A stretch of DNA of 64,000 nt from an uncultured Bryobacteraceae bacterium (GCA_937924525.1 CALDSU010000016.1:124001-188000), one strand, 5' to 3'; numbered from the stretch's first letter, positions 8,457-16,824 are shown. Numbers and translations are program-made. The notes: generated by a model not told the origin, from the sequence alone.

Positions 8457-9280
8457 GCTTGCAGCTCCTGGAGTGCCGCCTGCACTTCGGCGGGAGTCGG
8501 CGCCGTGCCATGGAACTTGGGATTGTTTTCCATGAAGGAGACGCCTTTGCCCTTGATAGTGTGGGCCACGATCACCGTGGGGCGGCCCTTGGTAGCCTCC
8601 GCTTCGGCAAACGCCGCCCGGAGGGCGGAAAGGTCGTGGCCATCCAGCTCGATCGTATGCCAGCCGAAGGCGCTCCACTTGGCGGCCACCGGCGCAATCT
8701 CCATGATGTCGCTCACGAAGCCATCGAGCTGAATCTTATTGTAGTCCACGATGGCCACCAGGTTGTCCACCTTATGGAAGGCCCCGAACATGGCCGCCTC
8801 CCAGATCTGACCTTCCTGGATTTCCCCATCCCCAAGGACCACGTAGGTGCGCCAGGGACGGTGATTCAGCCGCGCCGCCAGCGCCAAACCCAAACCGACC
8901 GAGAGACCGACGCCCAGCGACCCGGTCGAAGCCTCCAACGCCGGAATAAAGCGTTTATCGGGATGGCCCTGATAGGGCGAGCCCAATTTCCGCAGGCTCA
9001 TCAAGGCCGGTTTCGGCGTATATCCTGCTTCCGCCAAAACCGCGTAAAGAACCGGCGCGGCGTGACCCTTGGAGAGAATAAAACGGTCGCGATCCGGCCA
9101 CGCGGGATTAGCCGGATCGTGGCGCATGAAGTCAAAAAACAACGTGACCAGAATTTCCACCGCCGACAACGAGCCGCCGGGGTGGCCGCTTTTGGCGGCG
9201 CCGATCATCTCAACAATTTCGCGGCGGATCTGTGTGGCGAGGGATTGAAGTTCGGATACCGATTTTCCGGATGCAGGCAT
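8453..9280 (-). CDS. transketolase, N-terminal subunit
   Basis: A 275-aa thiamine-diphosphate-binding subunit of split transketolase. The ATG at 9280 is taken; a TTG one codon earlier is also in frame. Key features are SGHPGGSLSAVEIL (31-44) with H33, the ThDP motif GDGEIQEGQIWEA (150-162) ending at N181, and HTIKGKG near the C-terminus. It overlaps the C subunit by 4 bp. It probably heads an operon that runs into the histidine kinase. The start lies inside the end of the preceding gene's stop region, so its promoter sits at the 3' edge of that gene. Confidence 0.93.
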   Translation of the reverse strand: MPASGKSVSELQSLATQIRREIVEMIGAAKSGHPGGSLSAVEILVTLFFDFMRHDPANPAWPDRDRFILSKGHAAPVLYAVLAEAGYTPKPALMSLRKLGSPYQGHPDKRFIPALEASTGSLGVGLSVGLGLALAARLNHRPWRTYVVLGDGEIQEGQIWEAAMFGAFHKVDNLVAIVDYNKIQLDGFVSDIMEIAPVAAKWSAFGWHTIELDGHDLSALRAAFAEAEATKGRPTVIVAHTIKGKGVSFMENNPKFHGTAPTPAEVQAALQELQA

Positions 9281-9289
9281 CAAACGGCT

Positions 9290-10615
9290 TTAGTGTAGCA
9301 TGCGGGTTCGCGGCGCCGCCGCCATCGGGGCAGGTAAGAAAAGACGCTGTTCGTTCTGGCTTGCCGTCAGCAGATACAGGTCTGGCTGGCTGGCGATGCT
9401 GTCCACTTCCACGGTGAGCAAGTGCTCGCCGGGAGGAAGATCCGGAACCACCATATTGATCTGATACAGCCCGGCGGACACCATGCCCGCCCAGAGCACC
9501 TGGGCTTCTCCCGTTCCCAGTCGGACGCGCAACGCCGTGGGATTCGCCAAAGGAGACGGGTTGAGTAACACGCGGCCGGACGCCACGGGGGGTTGTGTAC
9601 GCCCGAGTCCCGTGGCGAACAGGAGTAGAATGTCGCCCGGTTTGGCAGGCCGGGTGGGCGGTTCGCCATCGTAGAGTCCCGCCGGCGCCGCCAGGGTCCC
9701 GTCCGGATGAACAGCGGCGGCGTAACGGTATCCACGAGGCGGCAACGCGAACACGCCGGGGGCCAGAGTGGACAGGTTCACGGTCGTCGCCACCGAACCT
9801 GCGGCCGTTGTCAGTTTCACTTCCACCGGTCCTGTCGCGTCGTCGTCCGGCGCCTGGACGTTCACTTGCTGGGGGCTGACAAAGTTCACGGCCGCCGGGC
9901 GATCGTTTACGGTGACGCTCACTCCCTCCAGGCTGCGCGGCAAGACGCCATCTACGATTTCGGCTGCGGTCCAGATGCGGCTCACCCCGGGGGGCGCCAG
10001 GTGCTCGCCAAAGAGCGAGACCCAGGAACCGGGGGCAATCCGTGGCTGGAAGCTGGCTGCGCTCACCACCGGATCCACCCGACGGAAGGAGGGAGCCGCG
10101 GCGGGGCTCAGTTCCACGCTGCTGGTGTACACGTGCGAGTCGCGTGTCCCGCGCGCGGCCATGCCTGCGACGTAAATCCGAATCAAATCGGCCGCCTCGG
10201 CGGGAGGAATCCAATCGAAGCTGTAGCTGGCCGCCGAGCTGGTCTGGTTGATGTAGACGAACCCGCCTTGCTGAGTCACCGCGGTTGCCGAGCCCGCGGT
10301 GAAAGCCCCTGCTTGCAGGTTGGCGGAGGTGCGGGCGGTGAGTTGAAATCCATAACGCCGCCCCGCGTCCGGATCGAGGATGCGGACCGTCACCCGCTGG
10401 GCGCGGCCCGGTTGGTAGGCCGGTGCTTGCGCCAGTTCCAGCTGAACGGAACCTCCCGGCGGGTTGAGAGTAACCGTGTGACAAGTCGTGCAGGGCGGAT
10501 TCGTCTCCCCAGGAACTCCCGCGTGGCCGGCGGGCACCCGGTTTTGGTAGGCCGCCAGCGGCAACAGCCCGGATACCGCGACGGTGCAGCAAAAGGCCCG
10601 ACTTCGAGGAAACAT
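9290..10615 (-). CDS. exported protein: heme-motif/choice-of-anchor-like N-domain plus Solibacter C-terminal module
   Basis: A 441-aa secreted protein. The signal peptide is FPRSRAFCCTVAVSGLLPLA. A CTTCH heme-c motif follows at 42-46 within NPPCTTCHTVTLN, then a beta-rich domain (about 55-170) resembling choice-of-anchor/Reeler-like domains that often carry such a CxxCH. From about 181 to the end it has the Solibacter-type C-terminal module (TIGR03437-like): VVSAASF, SWVSLFGEHLAP, VSPQQVNVQAP and LLLFATGLG are hallmarks. The ATG at 10615 has a GAGG only 2 nt before it, so translation start is not certain. No specific function is known; surface display or cell-envelope association is likely. 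Confidence 0.75.
   Translation of the reverse strand: MFPRSRAFCCTVAVSGLLPLAAYQNRVPAGHAGVPGETNPPCTTCHTVTLNPPGGSVQLELAQAPAYQPGRAQRVTVRILDPDAGRRYGFQLTARTSANLQAGAFTAGSATAVTQQGGFVYINQTSSAASYSFDWIPPAEAADLIRIYVAGMAARGTRDSHVYTSSVELSPAAAPSFRRVDPVVSAASFQPRIAPGSWVSLFGEHLAPPGVSRIWTAAEIVDGVLPRSLEGVSVTVNDRPAAVNFVSPQQVNVQAPDDDATGPVEVKLTTAAGSVATTVNLSTLAPGVFALPPRGYRYAAAVHPDGTLAAPAGLYDGEPPTRPAKPGDILLLFATGLGRTQPPVASGRVLLNPSPLANPTALRVRLGTGEAQVLWAGMVSAGLYQINMVVPDLPPGEHLLTVEVDSIASQPDLYLLTASQNEQRLFLPAPMAAAPRTRMLH
9292..9297 (-). promoter_or_regulatory. candidate -10 box of the transketolase operon
   Basis: Minus-strand TACACT (9297-9292) lies 11 nt before the tktN ATG (9280) and overlaps the last codons and stop of the upstream gene. 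This would give a UTR of about 5 nt. Confidence 0.35.
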
Positions 10616-10753
10616 GACCTCATTGTAGAAGCGCGGCCGCGACGTGGAAGCGCCGCCGCGACCCGCTTCCTTTACCCCACCGCCCACGCTGCGTCGCAGC
10701 CAACGATCCCCCGTTTCCCGCCACGCCTCGCGCGGGTAGCATGAGAGCAGGTC

Positions 10754-11845
10754 ATGCGTACGTTTCTTACTCTGTTGGCGTGGGGAGCCCTTGCCGGCGC
10801 CCCGGCGTCGCCGCAGCCCGCGGCGGAATCCGAAGCCGTCGTGGTGACGGAAATGGGCACGTTTCGTTTTGAGTTTGCGCCCGACAAGGCCCCCAGGCAT
10901 GTGGAGCACTTCCTGAAGCTCGCCCGCCAGGGCTATTACGATGGCAGCGCCTTTTTCCGGGTAATCACGAACGGCATCATCCAAGGCGGCGACCCTTTGC
11001 TCAAAGATCCGAAGACGCCCAGGACCCTCTGGGGAACCGGGGGACTCAACCTGCTGGCCAGTGAATTCAGCGATCTCAAACACGAACGCGGTGTGGTTTC
11101 GACGGTGCGCATTCCGAATAAGCCGGACAGCGACGGCGCGCAGTTCTTTGTCTGCGTCTCTCCCCAGCCGCCGCTGGACGGACAGTTCTCCGCCTTCGGG
11201 CGGGTCACCGAGGGGATGGACGTGGTGGAAAAGATCTCGCAGACGCCCGCCGGCGAAAACGGATTCACGGAGAAACCGGTGCGTATCCTGAAGGTCACCA
11301 TCGAGCCCAAGAAGTTGGAACCGTTCCTGCATGCCACGCCGGAAGAGCTGAAAAGAACGGTCACCCTCCAGACCACTTTAGGCGTCCTGAAGGTCGCCAT
11401 GGAACCCGAGTGGGCGCCCCATCACGTGCGGAATTTCTTGAAATTGGCCGAGACCGGGTGGTACAACGGCACGGCGTTTCACCGTGTTTCGCAGGGTTTT
11501 GTGATCCAGGGCGGCATGGGCGACACGCGCGCGGCGGGCCCCGCGCATCCGGCGGACCGCTGGGTGCGGAAACTGAAGGGTGAATTCCGCGACGATGTGC
11601 GACACGTCCGCGGCATCCTGTCGATGGCGCGCACCGACGACCCCGACTCCGCCGATACGTCGTTTTTCATTATGTTGGGCGCTGCGCCGCATCTGGACGG
11701 CAAGTACTCGGCGTTCGGACGTGTGACGGAGGGGCTGGAAGTGCTGGACCTGTTCGACAAAGAGGAGGTCGACGGGGAGACCCCCAAGCGGCGGCTGGAG
11801 CTCATCGAGGCGCGGGTGGACCCGCCGGCGTCCGCCAGGCCGTAA
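10754..11845 (+). CDS. exported peptidyl-prolyl isomerase with two cyclophilin domains
   Basis: A 363-aa protein with an N-terminal signal (MRTFLTLLAWGALAGAP) followed by two cyclophilin domains, about 28-185 and 203-358. Cyclophilins catalyse proline cis-trans isomerisation and here would act on exported proteins. Domain 1 has AFFRVITNGIIQGGD and GAQFFVCVS; domain 2 has AFHRVSQGFVIQGGMG and DTSFFIML. Each domain has lost a different conserved residue: the usual His of FHRV is Phe in domain 1, and the usual Gln of SQFF is Ser in domain 2. Bacterial cyclophilins are normally single-domain proteins of about 165-200 aa, so this is an internal duplication. An AGCAGG site precedes the ATG. Confidence 0.9.
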   Translation: MRTFLTLLAWGALAGAPASPQPAAESEAVVVTEMGTFRFEFAPDKAPRHVEHFLKLARQGYYDGSAFFRVITNGIIQGGDPLLKDPKTPRTLWGTGGLNLLASEFSDLKHERGVVSTVRIPNKPDSDGAQFFVCVSPQPPLDGQFSAFGRVTEGMDVVEKISQTPAGENGFTEKPVRILKVTIEPKKLEPFLHATPEELKRTVTLQTTLGVLKVAMEPEWAPHHVRNFLKLAETGWYNGTAFHRVSQGFVIQGGMGDTRAAGPAHPADRWVRKLKGEFRDDVRHVRGILSMARTDDPDSADTSFFIMLGAAPHLDGKYSAFGRVTEGLEVLDLFDKEEVDGETPKRRLELIEARVDPPASARP

Positions 11846-11900
11846 CCCGGTCCGGGTCCGGACCGGACCGATTCCCGGAACAAAATCGCCGCGTCCGGCG

Positions 11901-11906
11901 TACAGT
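11901..11906 (+). promoter_or_regulatory. candidate -10 box of the DUF4126 gene
   Basis: TACAGT ends 6 nt before the GTG at 11913, the spacing expected if transcription starts on the first base of the start codon. AGGA in the 6-nt gap is an alternative ribosome-site reading. Confidence 0.35.
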
Positions 11907-11912
11907 AGGATC

Positions 11913-12527
11913 GTGGGAAGCATCGCGACTCTGTCGGGAATTCTCGGTCTGGCGATCGCGGGCGGCGTGAACATTTACCTGGCGGTGCTGACGCTGGGCG
12001 CCGGCATCCGGCTGGGGTGGTTCCAGAGCCTGCCTGGCGACCTGGACATTCTGGCGCACCCGGTGGTGTTGGGGGCGGCGGGTGTTTTCTACGCCGCGGA
12101 CTTCGTCGCCGATAAGGCGCCGTTTTTCACTCCGCTCTGGGATACGGTGCACACCGTGGTGCGGCCGGTGGGGGTCGCTTTGCTCGCTTTCGGCGCGGCG
12201 GCGAAGCTCGACCCGCTGGTGCAAGTGCTCGCCGTCCTGGCCGCGGGTTCGGTCGCCTTGGGGACCCACTCGACCAAGATGGGTGTCCGGCTGGCGGCGC
12301 AGGCTGCGCCCGAGCCCGTCACCCACTCCGCGCTGAGCATCGCTGAGGACTTGGGCGTGATCGGGTTGCTGGTGCTGGCCTTCACCTATCCCTGGATCGC
12401 CATCCCCGTGCTGCTGAGCCTGTTGCTGTTGATCGGCCTGGCGCTCTGGTGGATCGGCCGGAAGGTGTCGCGGTTTCTTTTCGGGCGGAAGGACGAACTG
12501 CCCACAGCCGCACGCCGGCCGGCTTAG
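11913..12527 (+). CDS. DUF4126-family integral membrane protein
   Basis: A 204-aa hydrophobic protein with about five to six membrane segments, starting with GSIATLSGILGLAIAGGVNIYLA. It matches DUF4126 in layout: an N-terminal small-residue helix, a short loop with HPVVLGAAGVFYAADFVADKAP, a central HTVVRPVGVALL segment, GTHSTKMGVRL near 125, and a basic C-terminal tail. The function of DUF4126 is unknown. It is a single gene between the cyclophilin and the tRNA, and there is a 20-bp spacer to the tRNA 3' end. Confidence 0.75.
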   Translation: MGSIATLSGILGLAIAGGVNIYLAVLTLGAGIRLGWFQSLPGDLDILAHPVVLGAAGVFYAADFVADKAPFFTPLWDTVHTVVRPVGVALLAFGAAAKLDPLVQVLAVLAAGSVALGTHSTKMGVRLAAQAAPEPVTHSALSIAEDLGVIGLLVLAFTYPWIAIPVLLSLLLLIGLALWWIGRKVSRFLFGRKDELPTAARRPA

Positions 12528-12548
12528 GTCGCGTGCGGGCTGTCGAAG

Positions 12549-12624
12549 TGGTGGGCCCTGTTGGATTCGAACCAACGACCAACGGATTATGAGTCCGCTG
12601 CACTAACCGCTGTGCTAAGGGCCC
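12549..12624 (-). tRNA. ileX: tRNA-Ile2 (anticodon CAU, lysidine type)
   Basis: A 76-nt tRNA including an encoded CCA. The acceptor arms GGGCCCU/AGGGCCC pair fully, the T loop is TTCGAAT and the anticodon loop is CTCATAA. CAU could mean Met or Ile2. The body follows E. coli tRNA-Ile2 closely (CCCTTAGC, GGTTAGTGCAG, ACTCATAATC, TTGGTCG, CAGGG) and not elongator or initiator Met. The cytidine at position 34 should therefore be converted to lysidine by TilS so that AUA is read as Ile. No tilS lies in the window. Confidence 0.93.
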
Positions 12625-12661
12625 CAAAGGAGCGCGGGGCGGGGAACAGGCGCCCTTCCTC

Positions 12662-12667
12662 AGCATA
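12662..12667 (-). promoter_or_regulatory. candidate -10 box of the tRNA gene
   Basis: Minus-strand TATGCT (with GATTAT just before it) lies about 37 nt upstream of the tRNA 5' end, between the tRNA and the end of the SAM hydrolase gene. The match is weak and no -35 is clear. Confidence 0.25.
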
Positions 12668-12707
12668 ATCGAAAGCCGGCGGATAGCGGGCGTCACCCAC
12701 GCTCCGC

Positions 12708-13514
12708 TCAGAACACCCTAAGTTCCAACGGGGCGCCGGCGGCGCAGCCGAGTTGCTGGGCGGCGGAACCCTGATTGACGGACACCTCGAGATATCCAGA
12801 GCTGCCTTCGATGACAAATGGCTCGCCGAAGGGGTTGTCGGCGTAGCGCGTCGAGAACCGGCGCACCAGTTGCAGCCCCACCTGCAATTCGAAGCGGCCG
12901 GCGGCGATCTGCGGGAACTCCTCCAGCACAAAATTGGTCACCAGGTTGCCGAACTTGTCGACCTTGAGAATGGTTCCCGTCCAGCCGCGGCGGGCGGTGC
13001 GGACTGGTTTCTCCGAGAGCGGACGCAGGTAGTCATCGATTTTGGGACCGAAACGGGCGGGTGTGACGCCCCGGGCCAGATGCGCGGCCGCCGGAGCGAA
13101 GATGTCGCGGCCATGAAATGTCTGGCTGACCGTGGGCAGACGGTATTTCTTGTTTTCCAGCACGCGCACCGTCCGCTTCGGCTCCCGCGAGAAAACCTGG
13201 GCGAAGACGCCGTTGTCCGGCCCGATGAAGTACTGTCCCGCGGCTTCCATCAGCAACGGCCGCCGCTGACTGCCGACCCCGGGGTCTACCACCACCACAT
13301 GCACCGTACGCCGCGGGAAATAACGATACGCCTGCGCCACCAGGAAAGCGGCCTCCGCGACCTCGTAGGAGGAAACCTGGTGGCTGAGGTCGACCAGGCG
13401 GACGCGGGGCGCGATGGAGAGAATCACCCCTTTCATCACGCCCACATAATGGTCGGCGAGACCGAAATCGGTGGTGAGCGTGATGAGGGGAGCGGATGGT
13501 TTCGGGGCGGCCAT
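12708..13514 (-). CDS. S-adenosylmethionine hydroxide adenosyltransferase (DUF62 family)
   Basis: A 268-aa member of the fluorinase/chlorinase/SAM-hydrolase family. The N-terminal PLITLTTDFG (9-18), VVVDPGVGSQRR (74-85), TFHGRDIFAPAAAHLA (132-147), DKFGNLVTN and the C-terminal GYLEVSVNQGSAA are family signatures. The D77-R84-H134 set matches the Asp-Arg-His triad of the hydrolytic branch, which splits SAM into adenosine and methionine with water. A halogenase is therefore unlikely. The biological role of these widespread enzymes is not settled. The gene starts 17 bp from the divergent cysteine desulfurase. Confidence 0.9.
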   Translation of the reverse strand: MAAPKPSAPLITLTTDFGLADHYVGVMKGVILSIAPRVRLVDLSHQVSSYEVAEAAFLVAQAYRYFPRRTVHVVVVDPGVGSQRRPLLMEAAGQYFIGPDNGVFAQVFSREPKRTVRVLENKKYRLPTVSQTFHGRDIFAPAAAHLARGVTPARFGPKIDDYLRPLSEKPVRTARRGWTGTILKVDKFGNLVTNFVLEEFPQIAAGRFELQVGLQLVRRFSTRYADNPFGEPFVIEGSSGYLEVSVNQGSAAQQLGCAAGAPLELRVF

Positions 13515-13531
13515 TGTTACACTAAAAACTG
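13515..13531. promoter_or_regulatory. 17-bp divergent promoter between SAM hydrolase and cysteine desulfurase
   Basis: The complete spacer between two divergent start codons is 17 bp. TACACT (13518-13523) points to the desulfurase and ends 8 nt before its GTG, so that mRNA would be leaderless or nearly so. The -35 region would lie inside the other gene. Neither start has a Shine-Dalgarno site. Confidence 0.45.
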
Positions 13532-14692
13532 GTGCGCCATTGTTATTTTGACCATAACGCCACGACGCCCTTGTCTCCGGAGGCGCTGGAGACGTTGAGC
13601 GTTTGTCTGGCGGAGGTCTACGGAAACGCTTCCAGTATCCATCATTTCGGGCAGGCGGCCAAGCAACGGCTGGAACAGGCCCGGCGGCAGGTAGCCGCGT
13701 TGCTGCACGCCCGCCCGCCGGAGATCGTGTTCGTCAGCGGGGGCACCGAGGCGGACAATCTCGCGCTGCTCGGCGTCGCGCGGCCCTGCGCCGGCAAGCA
13801 CGTCATCACTACGACCATTGAGCACCCCGCCGTGCTCCAGGCGTGCGCCCAGATCGAGCAGGAGGGCGGGCGCGTGACGTATGTGCCGGTCGGCGCAAGC
13901 GGGGTGGTGGATCCCGCGGCGGTAGCGGACGCGCTCCGGCCTGAAACCGTGCTGATCTCAGTGATGCACGTGAACAATGAACTGGGCACGGCGCAACCCA
14001 TTGAACAGATCGGCCGGCTCGCGCGCCAAGCGGGAGTGCTCCTGCATGCCGACGGCGTGCAGGCGGCGGGCAAGCTGGAAACGGACGTGGAGCGGCTGGG
14101 CGTCGACCTCTACTCGGTGAGCGCGCATAAGCTCAACGGGCCCAAAGGGGTGGGTGCGCTCTACGTGCGCAAGGGCACGCCTCTCCGCCGCCAGATGCAC
14201 GGCGGGCGGCACGAGCGGGAGCGGCGCGCCGGCACGGAGAACGTTCCCGGAGCCGCGGCGCTGGGCCGCGTCTGCGAGTGGTTTCAGCAGCATGGCGCGG
14301 AGGAGGCGGCGCGGGTCGCCGCCTTGCGAGACCGTCTGGAACAGGGCATCCTGCGCCGCGTGCCGGCGGTGACGGTCAACGGAGACCGCGCGCGCCGCAC
14401 TCCCAACACGACGAATCTTTGTTTTGCCGGCATTGAAGGCGAGGCCATGGTCATTGCGCTGGACCTGCGCGGCTTTGCGGTATCGAGCGGCGCCGCCTGC
14501 TCGTCGGGCTCGGTGGAACCTTCGCATGTGCTGACCGCGATTGGTCTGCGGCGGGAGCAGGCGCGCTCGTCGCTGCGGTTTTCGCTCGGGCGGGGGAATA
14601 CGGTGGAGCAGGTGGACGCGCTGATCGAGGCGGTGGCGGAGGCGGCGGCCCACTTGCGGCGCCTCTCCGTGGAGGCGCCCACCCATGCCTGA
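13532..14692 (+). CDS. cysteine desulfurase (NifS/IscS class)
   Basis: A 386-aa PLP enzyme that takes sulfur from cysteine as a persulfide. The N-terminus YFDHNATTPLSPEALE is diagnostic. Key residues are H98, D174, the PLP Lys K200 in SVSAHKLNGPKGVG, and persulfide Cys C323 in SSGAACSSGSVEPSHVL. GTG is the start and there is no ribosome site. It overlaps mnmA by 8 bp and no IscU, IscA or other Fe-S assembly gene is near. The likely job is therefore to feed sulfur to MnmA for tRNA thiolation, as Bacillus YrvO does. That role is inferred from the coupling. Confidence 0.93.
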   Translation: MRHCYFDHNATTPLSPEALETLSVCLAEVYGNASSIHHFGQAAKQRLEQARRQVAALLHARPPEIVFVSGGTEADNLALLGVARPCAGKHVITTTIEHPAVLQACAQIEQEGGRVTYVPVGASGVVDPAAVADALRPETVLISVMHVNNELGTAQPIEQIGRLARQAGVLLHADGVQAAGKLETDVERLGVDLYSVSAHKLNGPKGVGALYVRKGTPLRRQMHGGRHERERRAGTENVPGAAALGRVCEWFQQHGAEEAARVAALRDRLEQGILRRVPAVTVNGDRARRTPNTTNLCFAGIEGEAMVIALDLRGFAVSSGAACSSGSVEPSHVLTAIGLRREQARSSLRFSLGRGNTVEQVDALIEAVAEAAAHLRRLSVEAPTHA

Positions 14693-15794
14693 CCGTCCCA
14701 TCGCCGTGGCGATGTCCGGCGGCGTCGACAGCTCCACGGTCGCCGCGCTGCTGGTGCGGCAGGGCCAGCGCGTGGTCGGCCTGACCATGCAACTGTGGAA
14801 TCAGCGCCGGCTGCCGCAACTGCAAACAGGAGAAAGCTCGGGACGCTGCTGCTCGCTGGACGATGTGTATGACGCCCGGTGGGTAGCCGGGCAACTGGGC
14901 ATTCCGTACTATGTGGTCAACTTCGAGGCGGACTTCGAGGAACAGGTGGTCCGGCCCTTCGTCTCCGAGTATCTGTCCGGCCGCACGCCCATCCCTTGCA
15001 CGCTGTGCAACAACTTCATCAAGTTCGACCGGTTCCTCGAGATGGCGGATTCGGTGGGAGCCGAGAAGGTGGCGACGGGCCACTACGCGCGGATCCGCTT
15101 CGACCAGGTGTCGGGACGCTACCAACTGTTGCGCGGCGTGGACACGGCGAAAGATCAGACTTACTTTTTGTGGGGACTCACGCAGCCGCAGTTGGCGCGC
15201 ACGCTGTTTCCGTTGGGAGAACTGAAGAAGTCCGAAGTGAGACGCCTGGCGGCGGAATTGGGGATTCCCATTGCCGACAAGCCGGACAGCCAGGAGATCT
15301 GCTTCGTGCCGAATGGCGACTACGCGGCGTTCCTCGACGCGTACCTCGCCGAACAGGGTGTCGCCCGCGACGCCGCCACCGGAGAGATTGTCGACCGCAG
15401 CGGCGCGGTGCTGGGCACGCATCAAGGGGTGCACCATTTCACCGTTGGCCAGCGGCGTGGGCTGGGAATCGCGCGCGGCGAACCGCTCTACGTGATTGCG
15501 ACCGAGCCGGCCCGCCAGCGCGTCGTGGTCGGGCGCGGCGAGGAGTTGCTGCGTCCGAGCCTGGTTGCCGGCCAGGTGAACTGGGCGTCGTGGCCGCCGC
15601 TGACGCGGCCGGAGCGCGCTCAGGTGCAGATTCGCAACAAGCATGTGGCCGCCTGGGCGACGCTGCACCCCACCGAAGATCCGACGCGCGTGCAGGTGGC
15701 GTTTGACGAACCACAGCGGGCGGTGACGCCGGGACAGGCGGCAGTGTTCTACGTGGGCGATCTGGTCGCGGGCGGCGGCTGGATTGAAGCGTAA
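14685..15794 (+). CDS. mnmA: tRNA-specific 2-thiouridylase MnmA
   Basis: A 369-aa enzyme that makes 2-thiouridine at position 34 of Lys, Glu and Gln tRNAs, using ATP and persulfide sulfur. The P-loop SGGVDSS is at 11-17. The nucleophile is C108 in CTLCNNFIKF and the second catalytic Cys is C206 in DSQEICFVPNGDY. GHYAR, DQTYFLWGL and GVHHFTVGQRRGLGI are typical MnmA blocks. The start overlaps the end of the desulfurase gene by 8 bp, which implies translational coupling of sulfur donor and acceptor. Confidence 0.95.
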   Translation: MPDRPIAVAMSGGVDSSTVAALLVRQGQRVVGLTMQLWNQRRLPQLQTGESSGRCCSLDDVYDARWVAGQLGIPYYVVNFEADFEEQVVRPFVSEYLSGRTPIPCTLCNNFIKFDRFLEMADSVGAEKVATGHYARIRFDQVSGRYQLLRGVDTAKDQTYFLWGLTQPQLARTLFPLGELKKSEVRRLAAELGIPIADKPDSQEICFVPNGDYAAFLDAYLAEQGVARDAATGEIVDRSGAVLGTHQGVHHFTVGQRRGLGIARGEPLYVIATEPARQRVVVGRGEELLRPSLVAGQVNWASWPPLTRPERAQVQIRNKHVAAWATLHPTEDPTRVQVAFDEPQRAVTPGQAAVFYVGDLVAGGGWIEA

Positions 15795-15799
15795 AGCCC

Positions 15800-16699
15800 A
15801 TGGCGCGGCGATCGGGATGGCGGGACGCCGCTGAGTATGCGATCGCGCGGGCGGTGGTCGGATCGGTGGCCCTGTGCCCGCGTCCTCTGGCCGACACGGT
15901 GGCGCGCGGCTGGCTCGCCCTGCTGGACTGCGGAGCGCCCCGCCTGCGCCGGGCGGCTCGCCGGAATCTCGCCCTGGCGTTTCCCCACCTCTCCCCGGCG
16001 GCCCGCGAAGGCGTGGCCGACGGGGTTTTCCGCTCGCTGGCCCGCCAACTGGTCGCCTTCTCCCGGTTTCCCCGCCTGGATGCCGGCAACATTTCTTCCT
16101 GGATCCGTTACGAAGGTTTTCCGCACTTCGAGGCGGCCCTGGCGCGCGGCCGGGGCGTGCTGTTCGCCACCGCGCACCTCGGCGCCTGGGAGCTGAGCGC
16201 CTTCGCGCACGCCTTGCTGACCGCTCCGATGCATATCGTCGTCCGCCCGCTCGACAACCGGCGCCTGGACGCCTGGCTGGAACGCCGCCGGACTCTGTCG
16301 GGCAACCGGGTGATCGGCAAGCGCGACTTTGCCCGTCCCATCCTCCGCGCGCTGGCCGAAAACCAGGCCGTCGGCATCCTGATCGATCAGAACGTGGCCG
16401 CTCCGGACGGCCTGTTCGTCGACTTCTTCGGCGTGCCAGCCTGCACCAGTCCCGCGTTTGTGCGCCTGGCGGCGCGCAGCGGCGCGGCGGTCATCCCGGG
16501 CTTCGCCGTCTGGGAGGAATCCGAAAGGCGCTACGTGCTGCGTTTTGATCCGCCGGTGCCGATGAGCGGCGACCCGCAGGCGGACGCTCAGGCGGTGACG
16601 CGCCGCCTGGAAGAAACGATCCGCGCGTATCCCGATCAGTGGCTTTGGATCCACCGCCGCTGGAAGACCCGCCCGCCCGGCGAGCCGCCCCTGTACTAG
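15800..16699 (+). CDS. lipid A-type lauroyl/acyl acyltransferase (LpxL/HtrB family)
   Basis: A 299-aa membrane-associated acyltransferase. The family motif H-x4-E is H126/E131 in ATAHLGAWELSAF, followed by IDQN (195-198) and VDFFGVPACTSPAF. Family members add a secondary acyl chain to a lipid A precursor; alternative substrates are ornithine lipids or glycolipids. The N-terminus has a weak hydrophobic segment (14-30). It begins 5 bp after mnmA and is probably cotranscribed with it, although the functions are unrelated. The presence of such an enzyme supports a diderm, outer-membrane organism. Confidence 0.88.
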   Translation: MARRSGWRDAAEYAIARAVVGSVALCPRPLADTVARGWLALLDCGAPRLRRAARRNLALAFPHLSPAAREGVADGVFRSLARQLVAFSRFPRLDAGNISSWIRYEGFPHFEAALARGRGVLFATAHLGAWELSAFAHALLTAPMHIVVRPLDNRRLDAWLERRRTLSGNRVIGKRDFARPILRALAENQAVGILIDQNVAAPDGLFVDFFGVPACTSPAFVRLAARSGAAVIPGFAVWEESERRYVLRFDPPVPMSGDPQADAQAVTRRLEETIRAYPDQWLWIHRRWKTRPPGEPPLY

Positions 16700-16715
16700 G
16701 CAGCCGTCCCGAGGC

Positions 16716-16744
16716 TTGACACCATCCGGCCGCGCTGGTGCGAT
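16716..16744 (+). promoter_or_regulatory. candidate promoter of the sugar isomerase
   Basis: A perfect -35 hexamer TTGACA (16716-16721) is followed after 17 bp by TGCGAT (16739-16744), a poor -10. The start codon is 80 nt further on. Confidence 0.35.
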
Positions 16745-16824
16745 TGAGGCAGAGTCAGCGCCGCGCGCCGCCGGCGATGGCGCGGCGAGCGGCAAGATCG
16801 GACTTGGCCGACAGGAGAAACTTC

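Noticed and set aside
12708-13514. Reading the SAM enzyme as a fluorinase or chlorinase
   Set aside because: The D77-R84-H134 set is that of the water-using branch, and no halogen-metabolism genes are near.
13532-14692. Assigning the cysteine desulfurase to an Fe-S (isc/nif) cluster
   Set aside because: No scaffold, ferredoxin or regulator gene lies nearby; the overlap with mnmA points to tRNA thiolation.
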